DNA of 64,000 bases from Pseudophaeobacter sp965641885 (GCA_965641885.1 OZ282574.1:496001-560000), one strand, 5' to 3'; shown: positions 16,709-25,195, numbered from the stretch's first letter. The notes: generated by a model from the letters alone, not told the origin. A program made the numbers and translations.

Positions 16709-18064
16709 TTAGGTTACCGCCGCAAAGCCTGCTTCCAGTGCGATGAGAATGCCCTGGACGTCATCTTTAGTCAGAACCAGCGGTGGCGACAGGATGATGT
16801 TGGGGCCGGAAATCCGCACCATGGCGCCGTTTCGATAAGTTACCTCTTGCAGGCTGGCGATCGTCTGTTTGTCGGGGGCGGATTTGCTGGCGCGATCCGC
16901 CACCAACTCCATAGCGCACATCAGGCCATGGCCGCCGCGCACATCCCCAATCAGCGCATGCCTTTCCTGCAGCGCCAACAAGCCCTGATGCAGCTCCTGA
17001 CCGCGGACCGCGGCATTCTCGGGCACATTCAGACGCAGGGTTTCCTGCAGGCAGGCTAGGGCCGCTGCCGCTCCGACGGGATGGCCGGAATAGGTATAGC
17101 CGTGGCCAATAGCGGCGCGCCCACTCACGTCCTGCTCAAAAACCTCTGCCACGCCTTCCGCGATCATCACCGCGCCAAAGGGAAAATAGCCATTGGTGAT
17201 TGCCTTGGCGGTACACATGAAATCGGGCTGTACCCCCCAGTGGCGCGAGCCGGTCCAGGACCCGGTGCGGCCAAAGGCTGTGATCACCTCATCGGCGATC
17301 AGCAAGATGCCATGTTTGCTGCAGATTTCGCGCACGCCGGGCATAAAGCTGTGGTGCGGCGGGATCACGCCGCCAGCCCCCAGGATCGGCTCCATGATAA
17401 AGGCTGCAATGGTGCCTGCGCCCTGAAAGGCGATCTCGTCCTCAAGGGCCTGCAGGCACAGCTGCGCCAGCCGCGCGGGATCACTCTCATTAAAAGGATT
17501 GCGATAGGTGTAGGGGGCCGGGATGTGGTGACAGCCGGGCAACAGCGGCTCGTACTGGGTACGGAAATTGGCATTGCCATTTACTGACGCGCCGCCCATG
17601 TGGGTGCCGTGATAGCCCTTTTTCAGGCTGAGGAACTTGGTGCGCCCGGCCTCACCCCGGATCTTGTGGTACTGCCGCGCCAGCCGCAGCGCAGTTTCGA
17701 CCGAGTCCGACCCCCCAGAGGTGAAAAAGGCGCGGCTGAGGCCGTCGGGGGCAAAAAAGTCACGTAGAACTTCAGCCAGCTGGATCACCTGATCATTGGT
17801 GGTGCCGCGAAAGGTTGAATAATAGGGTAAAACATCCAGCTGGGCGGCAATGGCATCCTTGATCGGCTGGCAGGAAAACCCAAGGTTGACGTTCCACAGC
17901 CCACCAACCGCATCAATCACCTCATGGCCATCGATATCGCTGATCCGCACGCCCTGGGCGCCGGTGATTATCGCGGGCGGGTTGGCCAGGCTGTCGGCGG
18001 GATGCGCCATCGGGTGCCACAGGGACTTGGCGTTATGTTCCTTGAGGAAATTGGCGTCTTTCAT
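16709..18064 (-). CDS. Class III (PLP-dependent) omega-aminotransferase
   Basis: A 451-residue fold-type I aminotransferase. Features are the N-terminal LWHPMAHPADSL, FFTSGGSDSVETALRLARQYH (phosphate-binding), KKGYHGTHMGGASV, the ADEVITAFGRTGSW motif and the PLP lysine in TAKAITNGYFPFGAV. Family members move an amino group from omega-amino acids or amines to pyruvate, leaving an aldehyde. An aldehyde dehydrogenase gene lies 4 kb away in the same neighbourhood. It follows the IclR gene on the minus strand with a 61-nt gap and is probably co-transcribed with it. Confidence 0.93.
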   Translation of the reverse strand: MKDANFLKEHNAKSLWHPMAHPADSLANPPAIITGAQGVRISDIDGHEVIDAVGGLWNVNLGFSCQPIKDAIAAQLDVLPYYSTFRGTTNDQVIQLAEVLRDFFAPDGLSRAFFTSGGSDSVETALRLARQYHKIRGEAGRTKFLSLKKGYHGTHMGGASVNGNANFRTQYEPLLPGCHHIPAPYTYRNPFNESDPARLAQLCLQALEDEIAFQGAGTIAAFIMEPILGAGGVIPPHHSFMPGVREICSKHGILLIADEVITAFGRTGSWTGSRHWGVQPDFMCTAKAITNGYFPFGAVMIAEGVAEVFEQDVSGRAAIGHGYTYSGHPVGAAAALACLQETLRLNVPENAAVRGQELHQGLLALQERHALIGDVRGGHGLMCAMELVADRASKSAPDKQTIASLQEVTYRNGAMVRISGPNIILSPPLVLTKDDVQGILIALEAGFAAVT

Positions 18065-18125
18065 CGACTAAACTCCTGAGCGGGTCCATGCGCGGACCTG
18101 GGTGTCTTGAGGGGCAAACGGGCCG

Positions 18126-18905
18126 TCACGGCGCATCAGCTTGTGGATAATCAGAGGGTGGGCTGCCACCGATCCGATGGGTGAGGGCGGCGCCAGCCTG
18201 GCGCAGGGCGGCGCGGATGGTGTCTTGCTGCGCCTGCGACATGCGCGAGGCGGGCGCGGCCACTGCGAGCGCCCCCAGGGCTTTGTGGTCGGCACCAAAA
18301 ATCGGCACCGCGCAGGACTGCACTTCCAGCTCAAAGCTGCCCAGGGTGTCTGAAAGACCTGTCTCGCGCACCTCGCGCAGTTTGACGCGCAGAGCCTCCG
18401 GGTCGACCAGGGTCATGCTGGTATGCGCCTTGAGAGGGCGCGCAAGAACCGCATCGACAAAGCTGGGATCGGCATAGGCAAGGATCGCAAGGCCAGAGCT
18501 GGTGGCGTGATAGGTCACGGTCTGGGCATCCTCCATTGTCACCTTGGTGGCATGGCGTGGCGAGTAGGCATGGCTGAGGGTCTGCACCCAGCTGTCATGG
18601 CCCAGCGAGACATGGGCGGTCTCGCCGGTCTCGTCGCTCAGCTCACGCAGGATGCGCCGCGACACAGACAGAATCGGCGTTGAGGCCTCGCGCAGCGCCG
18701 CAAGGTGCAAAACCTGCGGCCCAAGCCGGTAGGCGCGGTCGCCATCGCCCTGTTCCACGAACCCCGAATCCTGCAGCTCTGCCATCAGGCGATAGACTGT
18801 CGCCTTGTTCATCCCAGAGAGACGCGTCAGGTCGCTCAACCCGATTTCGCTCCTGTCGGGGGAGAAATAACTTAATAGTGAAAGGGCTTTACTGACAGTT
18901 CCCAT
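18126..18905 (-). CDS. IclR-family transcriptional regulator
   Basis: A 259-residue regulator: N-terminal winged helix-turn-helix (VSKALSLLSYFSPDRSEIGL, LSGMNKATVYRLMAELQDSGFVE) and C-terminal GAF-like effector domain with VTYHATSSGLAILAY and the closing SCAVPIFGADHKALGALAVAAPASRM. It is divergent from tctC, with inverted repeats in between, and so most likely controls the transporter operon and its own operon with the aminotransferase. Start ATG 18905 agrees with the family. Confidence 0.93.
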   Translation of the reverse strand: MGTVSKALSLLSYFSPDRSEIGLSDLTRLSGMNKATVYRLMAELQDSGFVEQGDGDRAYRLGPQVLHLAALREASTPILSVSRRILRELSDETGETAHVSLGHDSWVQTLSHAYSPRHATKVTMEDAQTVTYHATSSGLAILAYADPSFVDAVLARPLKAHTSMTLVDPEALRVKLREVRETGLSDTLGSFELEVQSCAVPIFGADHKALGALAVAAPASRMSQAQQDTIRAALRQAGAALTHRIGGSPPSDYPQADAP

Positions 18906-18980
18906 GCGCCGGTCCGGGCTCCATTTTGATTAAAGACGGGGCATGGTTTTGCAAAAACATACAGCCCGGTTGATATTTTG

Positions 18981-19041
18981 TTGACAGATAAGCAGGTGGG
19001 CTGTCAATCTAAATTCAAACCAACGGTTCAAATAATGAACC
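18981..19041. promoter_or_regulatory. Inverted repeats in the iclR/tctC divergent promoter
   Basis: TTGACAG (18981-18987) and CTGTCAA (19001-19007) form a spaced inverted repeat with a 13-bp spacer. GGTTCA-AATAA-TGAACC (19025-19041) is a perfect one, ending 37 nt before the tctC ATG. TTGACA may also serve as a -35 box. Both are candidate sites for the adjacent IclR protein. Confidence 0.55.
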
Positions 19042-19078
19042 AAGTAGCTGAACCATCAGCATCAACCGGGAGACTGAA

Positions 19079-20023
19079 ATGAAACTGACCTATCTCGTGA
19101 AAGGCGCCGCAGCGGCGGCGGCTCTTGGCCTCAGCGCCGTGGCTGCCCAGGCGGAATATCCAGAGAAGCCGGTGAACTTTATCGTGCCGTGGCCTCCGGG
19201 TGATCTGGAGGATGTTCTGACCCGGATGATCGCCGATGATTTCCAGGCAGAATATGGCGTGGCGGCTGCGGTGGTGAACAAGCCCGGTGGCGGCGGTGGT
19301 CCCTTTCCTGGCGCCATCGAGGTCGCCAATGCGGCGCCGGATGGCTACACTGTGGGCTCTTTCGTGATTGGCGTGCCGGTGATGGGACATCAGATCGACA
19401 TCCCGCCACTGACCCCGGAAAAGTTCGACCCGCTGGGGATCTTTCTGACCTATCCCTTTGTCATCGCCGCCTCGGCGGATGCGCCCTATTCCACGATGGC
19501 AGAGCTGGCAGCCCACGCCAAAGAGAACGATGTGGCACTGGGGCATTTTGGCGATGTGCTGACCCCGACCCAGGTCACCAAGGCCTTTGCCAAGAACGCT
19601 GGCTTTGCATGGGGCTCGGATGCGGCCTTTGATGCGCTGGATTGCAACACGCTTGCCTCTGGCGATGCGGATGTCATCAACACCACCCTGCAGCTGATCC
19701 TGCCCTGCCTGGATCAGGTCAAGGTGCTGGTCTCGATCACTGATGAGCGCATCCCACTGGTGCCCGATGCGCCTGCCATTGGCGAGCTGGATGCCAGTCT
19801 GAACATCGCCCTGTGGAATGGGCTTTTTGTTACCAAAGACACGCCGCAGGATGTGCGCGACAAAATCATCGCCGTGGCTGAAAAAACCATGATGAGCGAC
19901 CGGGCTCAGGCCGTGGCCAAGGAAACCGGGGCGCTGGTCTACTGGCAGAATGCGGATGACAGCACGGCGCGGGTGGCCACCGACATCGCGACCATGGCCA
20001 AAATCGGCGCGCTGCTGGACTAG
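19079..20023 (+). CDS. tctC: Tripartite tricarboxylate transporter solute-binding protein (TctC family)
   Basis: A 314-residue periplasmic binding protein with a clear Sec signal peptide (lysines, then an Ala/Leu-rich core, cleavage after AQA near residue 23). The mature start EYPEKPVNFIVPWPPG is the Bug/TctC signature, although the usual GGxxD after it is GDLED here, which may affect ligand choice. APDGYTVG and the later YPFVIAASADAPY segments fit the fold. Two cysteines (DALDCNTL, ILPCLDQ) could form a disulfide. It delivers a carboxylate to TctB/TctA. The ligand is unknown. Confidence 0.92.
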   Translation: MKLTYLVKGAAAAAALGLSAVAAQAEYPEKPVNFIVPWPPGDLEDVLTRMIADDFQAEYGVAAAVVNKPGGGGGPFPGAIEVANAAPDGYTVGSFVIGVPVMGHQIDIPPLTPEKFDPLGIFLTYPFVIAASADAPYSTMAELAAHAKENDVALGHFGDVLTPTQVTKAFAKNAGFAWGSDAAFDALDCNTLASGDADVINTTLQLILPCLDQVKVLVSITDERIPLVPDAPAIGELDASLNIALWNGLFVTKDTPQDVRDKIIAVAEKTMMSDRAQAVAKETGALVYWQNADDSTARVATDIATMAKIGALLD

Positions 20024-20042
20024 ATCTCCTCTTTGTTGTTTT

Positions 20043-20076
20043 GCCGGGGCCATCATTGGCCCCGGCGCTTCTTTTT
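20043..20076 (+). terminator. Hairpin plus T-tract between tctC and tctB
   Basis: GCCGGGGCC (20043-20051), loop ATCATT, GGCCCCGGC (20058-20066), then GCTTCTTTTT. It starts 19 nt after the tctC stop. It is probably a partial terminator that leaves more binding protein than membrane subunits. Confidence 0.75.
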
Positions 20077-20110
20077 GCCTGAAAAGATCCCCTTCCATGA
20101 CCAGCGAACC

Positions 20111-20641
20111 ATGACCACCGAACGAGAACGCCGCTTTGTCGGACCCCGGCGCGGACAGCTGATTTTTGCCTTGGTTTTCCTCTCGGTGTCAGTGCTGCTT
20201 TTGGCCCTGATCGCAGAGCAGACCACCTGGGTGAAAAAGACCCGGCTGTTTGCCCAGCCGCGGTTTTGGCCTGCCGTCAGCCTTGGGGGCATGGTGCTGT
20301 TGGGGGGGCTGCATTTTTACTTTCTGCCCTGGCGGCGCGCCTCGCGCTATGACCTTTGGGAGGCACGGCAATGGGGGCGCAGTCTGGAGTATGCGCTCTG
20401 GTTCATGGCTTATGTTTTCCTGGTGCCAATAATTGGCTACCTGCCGGTGACGCTGGTGTTCGTGCCCCTTTTGGCGCGGCGTATGGGCTATCGCAGCCGC
20501 GCAATGATGGGCATCTGCCTGTGTTTCGCCCTGGCGGTTGTGGTGCTGTTCAAGACGGTTCTGTCGGTCAAAATCCCCGGCGCGATGCTCTATGAATACC
20601 TGCCGGGCGCGCTGCGCAGCTTCTTTATATTATACTTCTAG
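20111..20641 (+). CDS. tctB: Tripartite tricarboxylate transporter small membrane subunit (TctB family)
   Basis: A 176-residue protein with four hydrophobic segments (around residues 17-37, 55-75, 95-120 and 130-155), as in TctB. The N-terminus is MTTERERRFVGPRRG, cytoplasmic and basic. ATG 20111 is used; an ATG at 20098 is in another frame and closes after five codons. It pairs with TctA in the membrane. The stop lies 15 nt before tctA. Confidence 0.87.
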   Translation: MTTERERRFVGPRRGQLIFALVFLSVSVLLLALIAEQTTWVKKTRLFAQPRFWPAVSLGGMVLLGGLHFYFLPWRRASRYDLWEARQWGRSLEYALWFMAYVFLVPIIGYLPVTLVFVPLLARRMGYRSRAMMGICLCFALAVVVLFKTVLSVKIPGAMLYEYLPGALRSFFILYF

Positions 20642-20656
20642 GCCCCGGGGTTTTTG

Positions 20657-22276
20657 ATGGATCTTCTCCTCTCTGCACTCGATATCCTGATGCGCTGGGA
20701 CGTGGCGCTGGCGCTGCTTGCGGGCTCGGTTGGCGGTGTGCTGATCGGGGCGATCCCCGGCGTTGGCCCTGCAGTGGCTATCGCCATCCTGCTGCCTGCG
20801 ACCTTTTCCATGGATCCGATTGTGGGCCTCACGGTGCTGCTGGGGATTTATGGCTCCTCCATGTATGGCGGTGCCATTCCGGCGATCCTGATCAACACAC
20901 CCGGCACGGCGGTGAACGCGTTGACCACCTATGACGGCTATCCGATGACCGCGCGCGGCGAGCCGCGCCGCGCCCTCAGCCTCGCCTATTCCGCCAGCTT
21001 TTTTGGCGGGGTCTTTTCGGTCATCTGCCTCATCCTGTTTGCGCCGGTGCTGGCAAAGGTGGCGCCCATGTTTGGCAGCCGCGAGATCTTTTTGGCAGCG
21101 CTTCTGGGCCTTATCCTGGTGGTGGTGGCCCATCGTGGCCAGGCCCTGATTGCCGGAGCACTTGCCTGCTTTGGCATCTTTCTCAACTCCATTGGCATGG
21201 AGCCGGTGAAATATACCCAGCGCTATACCTTCGGGCAGGATTTTCTTGGCGGTGGTGTGAACCTCATCGTGGTTGTGCTAGGGCTTTTTGCCCTTAGTCA
21301 GGCCTTTGTGCTGCTGATGGACGAGGACGAAAAGGTCCATATCACCAAACTGCGCGGCGGCATGTTTCAGGGGCTGCGCGAGTTGGCACGCCATCCCCGT
21401 GTCACGACTGTTTCCGCCGGCTTTGGCGTGCTGATGGGCATGATCCCCGGCGTGGGAGAGTTCACCGCCCAGTTCATGTCCTACACCTATGCGCAAAAGA
21501 CCTCAAAACGGCCGCAGGATTTTGGCAATGGCTCTTCCGAGGGGCTGATTGCGGCGGAAACCGCCAACAACGCGGTGCCTGCTGCGGCCATGGTGCCGCT
21601 TTTGGCGCTGGGGATTCCGGGTGAGGCGCTGACCGCGATGATGCTGAGCGTGTTCTATGTGCACAATGTGGTGCCGGGGCCGGCCCTGTTTCAGAATGAC
21701 ATGGATTTCGTCGTAGCACTTTATCTGGCGCTGCTGATCCTCAATGTGCTGGTGCTGGTCTTCTTGCTCTTTGCGACCCGGTCACTGGTGCAGGTGGTGA
21801 AAATCCCAAATCGTTTCCTCGGCGTCTGTATCCTTACGCTTAGCTTTGTTGGCGTCTATTCCCTGCGCAATTCGGCTACCGATTGCCTCATGGCTGCGGG
21901 CTTTGGCATCTTTGGTTTTATCCTCAAACGGCTGTCTTTGCCGGCCGTGCCGATCATCCTTGGCATGGTGCTGGGGGGCATCATGGAGGTCAAACTGCGC
22001 GCTGGTATGGCCCGGGTCAAAGAGCCCTGGGACTTTATCAACCGACCCATATCATTCATCATTTTCACCATAATTGTCTTGGTTCTTGCGACACATATCC
22101 TGCGCGTCTGGCGTGATCGCAAAGAACTGAAGGAGGCCGAATGGCAGAACAAGAGCTCATCAATCAGCTTCGGCAAGCTGATGTCGCGCCGCAAAAACTC
22201 TTTCTTGAAGGATCGTGGCAAAGAGGTTCGGGGACGCCACTCGAAGTTACTTCGCCGATTGAAGGGGCTGTTCTAA
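20657..22276 (+). CDS. tctA: Tripartite tricarboxylate transporter large membrane subunit (TctA family)
   Basis: A 539-residue polytopic membrane protein with the TctA signatures GVLIGAIPGVGPAVAIAILLPATF, YGSSMYGGAIPAILINTPGTA and the second-repeat MGMIPGVGEFTAQFMSY and ETANNAVPAAAMVPLLALGIPG. The conserved part ends near HILRVWRDRKELKEAE. The last 45 codons (22141-22276) lie over the start of the aldehyde dehydrogenase gene in another frame and give a very basic tail (FGKLMSRRKNSFLKDRG). The tail has no family counterpart that I know of, so the original stop has probably been lost. Confidence 0.92.
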   Translation: MDLLLSALDILMRWDVALALLAGSVGGVLIGAIPGVGPAVAIAILLPATFSMDPIVGLTVLLGIYGSSMYGGAIPAILINTPGTAVNALTTYDGYPMTARGEPRRALSLAYSASFFGGVFSVICLILFAPVLAKVAPMFGSREIFLAALLGLILVVVAHRGQALIAGALACFGIFLNSIGMEPVKYTQRYTFGQDFLGGGVNLIVVVLGLFALSQAFVLLMDEDEKVHITKLRGGMFQGLRELARHPRVTTVSAGFGVLMGMIPGVGEFTAQFMSYTYAQKTSKRPQDFGNGSSEGLIAAETANNAVPAAAMVPLLALGIPGEALTAMMLSVFYVHNVVPGPALFQNDMDFVVALYLALLILNVLVLVFLLFATRSLVQVVKIPNRFLGVCILTLSFVGVYSLRNSATDCLMAAGFGIFGFILKRLSLPAVPIILGMVLGGIMEVKLRAGMARVKEPWDFINRPISFIIFTIIVLVLATHILRVWRDRKELKEAEWQNKSSSISFGKLMSRRKNSFLKDRGKEVRGRHSKLLRRLKGLF

Positions 22277-23625
22277 CCACGCTTGAGGGCGCCTCTGCAA
22301 CAGATGTTGAACGCGCAGTTGCCTCGGCGCGGCGGGCCTACGCCGATGGCCGCTGGGCGGCACAGTCCCCCGCCGCACGTAAAAAGGTGCTGTACCGCAT
22401 TGCTGATCGCATTGAGGCCGAGGCGGTCGAGCTTGCGGTGCTGGGCGTGCGCGACAATGGCACTGAATTCAACATGGCCCTGAAGGCCGAGCCGGGCTCG
22501 GCGGCCGGGACCTTTCGCTATTATGCCGAGGCGCTGGACAAGGTGGCCGGAGAGGTGGCGCCAACGCAGGCAGATGTGCTGGGGCTGGTGCATCGCACGC
22601 CGGTGGGCGTGGTTGGTGCCATTGTGCCCTGGAACTTTCCGCTGATGATTGGCGCCTGGAAACTGGCGCCGGCGCTGGCCATGGGCAATTCCGTGGTGTT
22701 GAAACCAGCCGAGACCGCCTCGCTGACGCTGTTGCGTCTGGCGGAGATCTGCGTCGAATGTGGCCTGCCGGATGGTGTGTTCAACGTGGTGACCGGCAGT
22801 GGCGCTGAAACCGGCGCGGCGCTGGCCATGTCCATGGGGGTTGATGTGCTCACCTTCACCGGATCAGGCGGCACCGGGCGCAAGCTGCTGGAGGCCTCGG
22901 CGCGCTCTAACCTCAAACGCTGCTACCTTGAGCTGGGAGGGAAGTCGCCAAATATCGTTTTTGCCGACACGCCCGACCTGCAAAAGGCCGCCAAGGTCTC
23001 GGCTATGGGGATCTTTCGCAATTCTGGTCAGGTCTGCGTAGCGGGCGCGCGTCTGCTGGTTGAGGCTTCGGTGCATGATGAGTTTGTCGCCCTGCTGAAA
23101 GCCGAGGCCGAAGCGCTGACGGTGGGCGATCCGCTGGATCTGGGCAGTCAGATTGGTGCGGTGAATTCTGAGGATCAGCTCAGGCGCAATCTGTCGTTTA
23201 TGGACATGGCCCGGGCCGAAGGGGGACAGGTCATCACCGGGGGCAGTCGTATCCTGCAGGAAACAGGCGGCAGCTATATGGCTCCGACCATTGTGACCCA
23301 TGTGGCGCGCGATCATGCCCTGTTCCAGCGCGAGGTATTTGGCCCCGTGCTGTCGGTCACAAAATTTGAGAGCGAGGCCGAGGCGCTGAGCCTGGCCAAT
23401 GCCACTGATTTTGGCCTTGCCGCCGGGGTCTGGACCGCGGATCTGTCGCGCGCACACCGGATGGTTGCGGGCGTTCGGGCGGGTGTTGTGCATGTGAACA
23501 CCTATGGTGGCGCTGACAATACTGTGCCGCTGGGCGGCGTTGGTCAGTCAGGCAATGGGTATGACAAATCGCTGCATGCTTTGGACAAATATGTCGATCT
23601 GAAAACGGCCTGGATTCAGCTGTGA
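22141..23625 (+). CDS. Aldehyde dehydrogenase (NAD(P)-dependent, class 1/2-like)
   Basis: A 494-residue aldehyde dehydrogenase. Motifs: PWNFPLMIGAWKLAPALAMGN, FTGSGGTGRKLLEASA (coenzyme loop), LELGGKSPNIV (catalytic Glu), NSGQVCVAGARLLV (catalytic Cys) and EVFGPVLSV. It oxidises an aldehyde to the acid; with the nearby aminotransferase the aldehyde may come from an amine. A strong AAGGAGG lies before ATG 22141, so the start is well supported even though the gene begins 136 nt inside the tctA frame. A dispersed repeat follows about 44 nt after the stop. Confidence 0.94.
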   Translation: MAEQELINQLRQADVAPQKLFLEGSWQRGSGTPLEVTSPIEGAVLTTLEGASATDVERAVASARRAYADGRWAAQSPAARKKVLYRIADRIEAEAVELAVLGVRDNGTEFNMALKAEPGSAAGTFRYYAEALDKVAGEVAPTQADVLGLVHRTPVGVVGAIVPWNFPLMIGAWKLAPALAMGNSVVLKPAETASLTLLRLAEICVECGLPDGVFNVVTGSGAETGAALAMSMGVDVLTFTGSGGTGRKLLEASARSNLKRCYLELGGKSPNIVFADTPDLQKAAKVSAMGIFRNSGQVCVAGARLLVEASVHDEFVALLKAEAEALTVGDPLDLGSQIGAVNSEDQLRRNLSFMDMARAEGGQVITGGSRILQETGGSYMAPTIVTHVARDHALFQREVFGPVLSVTKFESEAEALSLANATDFGLAAGVWTADLSRAHRMVAGVRAGVVHVNTYGGADNTVPLGGVGQSGNGYDKSLHALDKYVDLKTAWIQL

Positions 23626-23668
23626 GGATGGTGGAGCATGTAAACAGGTTTTGCAGGGCAAAACCCGT

Positions 23669-23702
23669 GGCCTCCGGCGGAGGTATTTTGAGCAAGATGA
23701 AA
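23669..23702 (+). repeat. 34-nt dispersed hairpin repeat, copy A
   Basis: The unit has stem CCTCC-GGC-GGAGG followed by TATTTT and GCAAGATGAAA. The second copy lies at 63511-63544 on the minus strand. Both follow a gene on the same strand, as a terminator would. Confidence 0.75.
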
Positions 23703-23736
23703 TCTGGACGCGTGATGCGCATAAATGGAGGGTGTG

Positions 23737-24975
23737 ATGACGTCTAAAAAGACCATTTTGGTTGCCGGGACCTATGACACCAAAGACGACGAACTGCACT
23801 ATCTGGCCGAGGTGATCCTTGGTCAGGGGGGGGGCGTTCTGTCGATGGATGTCAGTGTTTTGGGGGAGCCCAGCCGTCCCACGGATGTGAGCAAACACGC
23901 GGTGGCCGAGGCTGGTGGCGCGTCGATTGCGGCGGCTATTGCCTCGGGCGACGAAAATACCGCGATGCAGATCATGGGGGCTGGCGCCGCTGCCAAGGCG
24001 CAGGAGCTGTACCAGGCGGGTCGCATCGACGGGGTTATCGTGTTGGGCGGCACAATGGGGACTGATCTGGCGCTGGATCTTTGTGCGGCATTGCCTGTGG
24101 GGGTTCCAAAATACATCGTCTCCACCGTGGCCTTTTCACCGCTGATGCCCCCTGAACGGATCCCGGCTGATGTGCAGATGATCCTTTGGGCCGGGGGGCT
24201 CTATGGGTTGAACTCGATCTGCAAGGCCTCGCTCAGTCAGGCCGCAGGCGCGGTGCTGGGGGCTGCGCGTGCAGTTGAGGCGCCACGGCGTGCGCGTCCC
24301 CTGATCGGGATGACCTCGTTTGGCAAGACGGTGCTGCGCTATATGGTGACGCTGAAACCGGCGCTGGAGGCGCGGGGTTTTGAGGTCGCGGTGTTTCATG
24401 CCACGGGCATGGGCGGGCGCGCCTTTGAAAGCCTTGCGGGCGAGGGCGCTTTTGCCGCTGTGCTGGATTTTGCGCCGCAAGAGGTTTCCAATCACCTCTT
24501 TGGCGGCTTGTCGGCCGGGGCGGACCGCATGACCAATGCAGGACGATCCGGCACCCCACAGCTGGTCGCACCGGGATGTTATGATCTGGTGGATTTTGTT
24601 GGCTGGCAGGGGGTACCTGTGCCGCTGGAGGGACGCCCGAGCCATGCGCATAACCGCTTGCTCTCTTCCGCAGTGCTGCAGGCCGAAGAGCGCCGCACCG
24701 TCGCGCGTACCCTGTGTGAAAAGCTGGCTGAGGCGCAGGCACCCGTGGCGATAATCCTCCCTAACCAGGGCTGCAATGAGTGGGATCGCCCCGGTGGGGA
24801 GCTACATGATGCTGAAGGGCTTTTGAGTTTTTGCGCTGAGATGCGCCGCGCTTGCCCTGAAAATGCAGTGCTGCACGAGTTGGACTGTCACATCAATGAT
24901 GCGGCGTTTTGTGTCGCGGTCCTGGAGGTCTTTGATGCCTTGGTTGTGCGCGGTGTCATCAGCAAGGCCCTTTAG
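23737..24975 (+). CDS. Tm-1-like ATP-binding domain protein (UPF0261 family)
   Basis: A 412-residue member of UPF0261. It opens TILVAGTYDTKDDELHYLAEVI and has the MDVSVLG segment, IVLGGTMGTDLALDLCAALP and, in the C-terminal domain, GMTSFGKTVLRY, FHATGMGGRAFESL and LPNQGCNEWDRPGGELHD. The fold resembles the nucleotide-binding part of the plant Tm-1 protein; the bacterial role is unknown. ATG 23737 is preceded by GGAGGGTG. It closes the transporter/dehydrogenase gene run and is followed by a hairpin at 25041-25077. Confidence 0.87.
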   Translation: MTSKKTILVAGTYDTKDDELHYLAEVILGQGGGVLSMDVSVLGEPSRPTDVSKHAVAEAGGASIAAAIASGDENTAMQIMGAGAAAKAQELYQAGRIDGVIVLGGTMGTDLALDLCAALPVGVPKYIVSTVAFSPLMPPERIPADVQMILWAGGLYGLNSICKASLSQAAGAVLGAARAVEAPRRARPLIGMTSFGKTVLRYMVTLKPALEARGFEVAVFHATGMGGRAFESLAGEGAFAAVLDFAPQEVSNHLFGGLSAGADRMTNAGRSGTPQLVAPGCYDLVDFVGWQGVPVPLEGRPSHAHNRLLSSAVLQAEERRTVARTLCEKLAEAQAPVAIILPNQGCNEWDRPGGELHDAEGLLSFCAEMRRACPENAVLHELDCHINDAAFCVAVLEVFDALVVRGVISKAL

Positions 24976-25040
24976 CAGTGAAGTGCAGGCTGTGAAACAT
25001 AGGGGCCGGGTTTAGGGCCAAAATCTGCAAGACTGAAACG

Positions 25041-25077
25041 GGGCATCTGCAGCAGCAGGTGCCCTTTGTGGTATTTT
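25041..25077 (+). terminator. Likely terminator after the UPF0261 gene
   Basis: GGGCATCTGC (25041-25050), loop AGCA, GCAGGTGCCC (25055-25064; one G-T pair), then TTTGTGGTATTTT. It lies 65 nt after the stop. Confidence 0.6.
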
Positions 25078-25174
25078 GGACCACGCTTGTATTTCTGCTG
25101 CGCGGCAATGACCTTAGGTCGCGACAGATTCTTGCTTGAATACAGGGGGGCTCTTGCCTAGGGTGCCAGCAATT

Positions 25175-25195
25175 ATGTGGAACTGCGTTCTACAT
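25175..25195. promoter_or_regulatory. Near-perfect inverted repeat upstream of the pim-like operon
   Basis: Arms ATGTGGAAC (25175-25183) and GTTCTACAT (25187-25195) match in 8 of 9 positions around TGC. A third half-site, TGTGGAA, follows at 25196-25202. The form resembles operators of IclR-type regulators. It lies about 200 nt before the first gene. The 416-nt gap 24976-25391 holds no gene. Confidence 0.55.

Noticed and set aside
18361..20098. Selenium- or riboswitch-type leader before tctC
   Set aside because: The 173-nt region has protein-operator-like repeats, but no conserved riboswitch core that I can recognise.
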